Origin: JAEUOS01 sp040382235
GTDB taxonomy: Bacteria; Pseudomonadota; Gammaproteobacteria; Burkholderiales; JAEUOS01
NCBI GenBank assembly: GCA_040382235.1
Contig: JBEIFV010000110.1
Coordinates: 1 to 19,867 of the forward strand
Length of the DNA stretch: 19,867 nucleotides
Direction: 5' to 3'
The notes beneath the pieces are model-generated. The model worked only from the letters and a program-made list of their open reading frames with translations. It had not been told where the DNA came from and did no database searches. The translations under genes were made by a program, and so were the position numbers. Below are positions 19,771 through 19,867 of the stretch, piece by piece (the stretch's first letter is position 1; every line of letters begins with the position of its first letter).

Positions 19771-19867
19771 TAGCAGCCTGTCGGACTTAGGGCGTCGAGA
19801 GCGAAAATTGGCCCCAGCGAGGACAGTTTTTGCGGGATTCGAAGGCCCGTAGCCCAGCTATGGGCCA
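19771..19867. mobile_element. Probable end of an insertion sequence, cut by the window edge
   Basis: GCAGCCTGTCGGACTT (19773-19788) resembles terminal repeats I associate with IS1182-like elements. It abuts CTAG (19770-19773), exactly where the Bug homology stops. A strong stem-loop follows: GGCCCGTAGC (19844-19853) pairs with GCTATGGGCC (19857-19866) with one G-T wobble and a 3-base loop, as often found near transposase ends. No transposase is visible before the window ends, so the family is uncertain. Confidence 0.4.

Overview
The window looks like an accessory stretch of a high-GC betaproteobacterial chromosome, most likely Burkholderiales. The grounds are GC-rich codon use, a remnant of a Bug/TctC-type periplasmic binding protein, and a mix of CaiB-type CoA transferase, LysR and enoyl-CoA hydratase genes. 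The species cannot be named from the sequence alone.

Left flank (1-3265, defence and toxin-antitoxin genes): the end of an unknown gene is coupled to an hsdM (type I methyltransferase) that breaks off after about 45 residues. Next comes an intact AbiEi/AbiEii type IV toxin-antitoxin pair with a perfect 16-bp inverted repeat at its start. It is followed by a minus-strand hicB with a truncated hicA, a sequence resembling an integron attC site, and an intact VapBC pair with a strong operator.

Centre (3344-16696, metabolic cluster): seven tightly spaced plus-strand genes encode a NadC-like phosphoribosyltransferase, an OMP-decarboxylase-superfamily protein, a HAD hydrolase, an aldehyde dehydrogenase, a metal-dependent amidohydrolase, a CinA/PncC-like amidase and a CobW-type GTPase. 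A perfect 17-bp palindrome lies just upstream and fits a LysR box. On the minus strand lie a LysR regulator, an enoyl-CoA hydratase, and an operon of cupin, thiamine-diphosphate enzyme and AllA (ureidoglycolate lyase)-like protein. A CaiB/BaiF CoA transferase is divergent from that operon. A second VapBC pair with its own promoter and operator sits between the AllA-like and hydratase genes. I do not recognise the whole set as a described pathway. My inference is catabolism or salvage of an N-heterocyclic acid through a ribonucleotide intermediate. Several enzymes carry non-canonical active-site residues.

Right flank (16697-19867): ParDE and a third VapBC, both intact, alternate with debris. 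The debris is an ECF-sigma-like C-terminal fragment, a glyoxalase/VOC C-terminal fragment, an 11-bp tandem repeat, a small MliC-like lipoprotein gene, and a Bug receptor remnant cut off by what looks like an insertion-sequence end at the window edge. In all there are six toxin-antitoxin loci, five apparently intact. No tRNA, rRNA or CRISPR array was seen.
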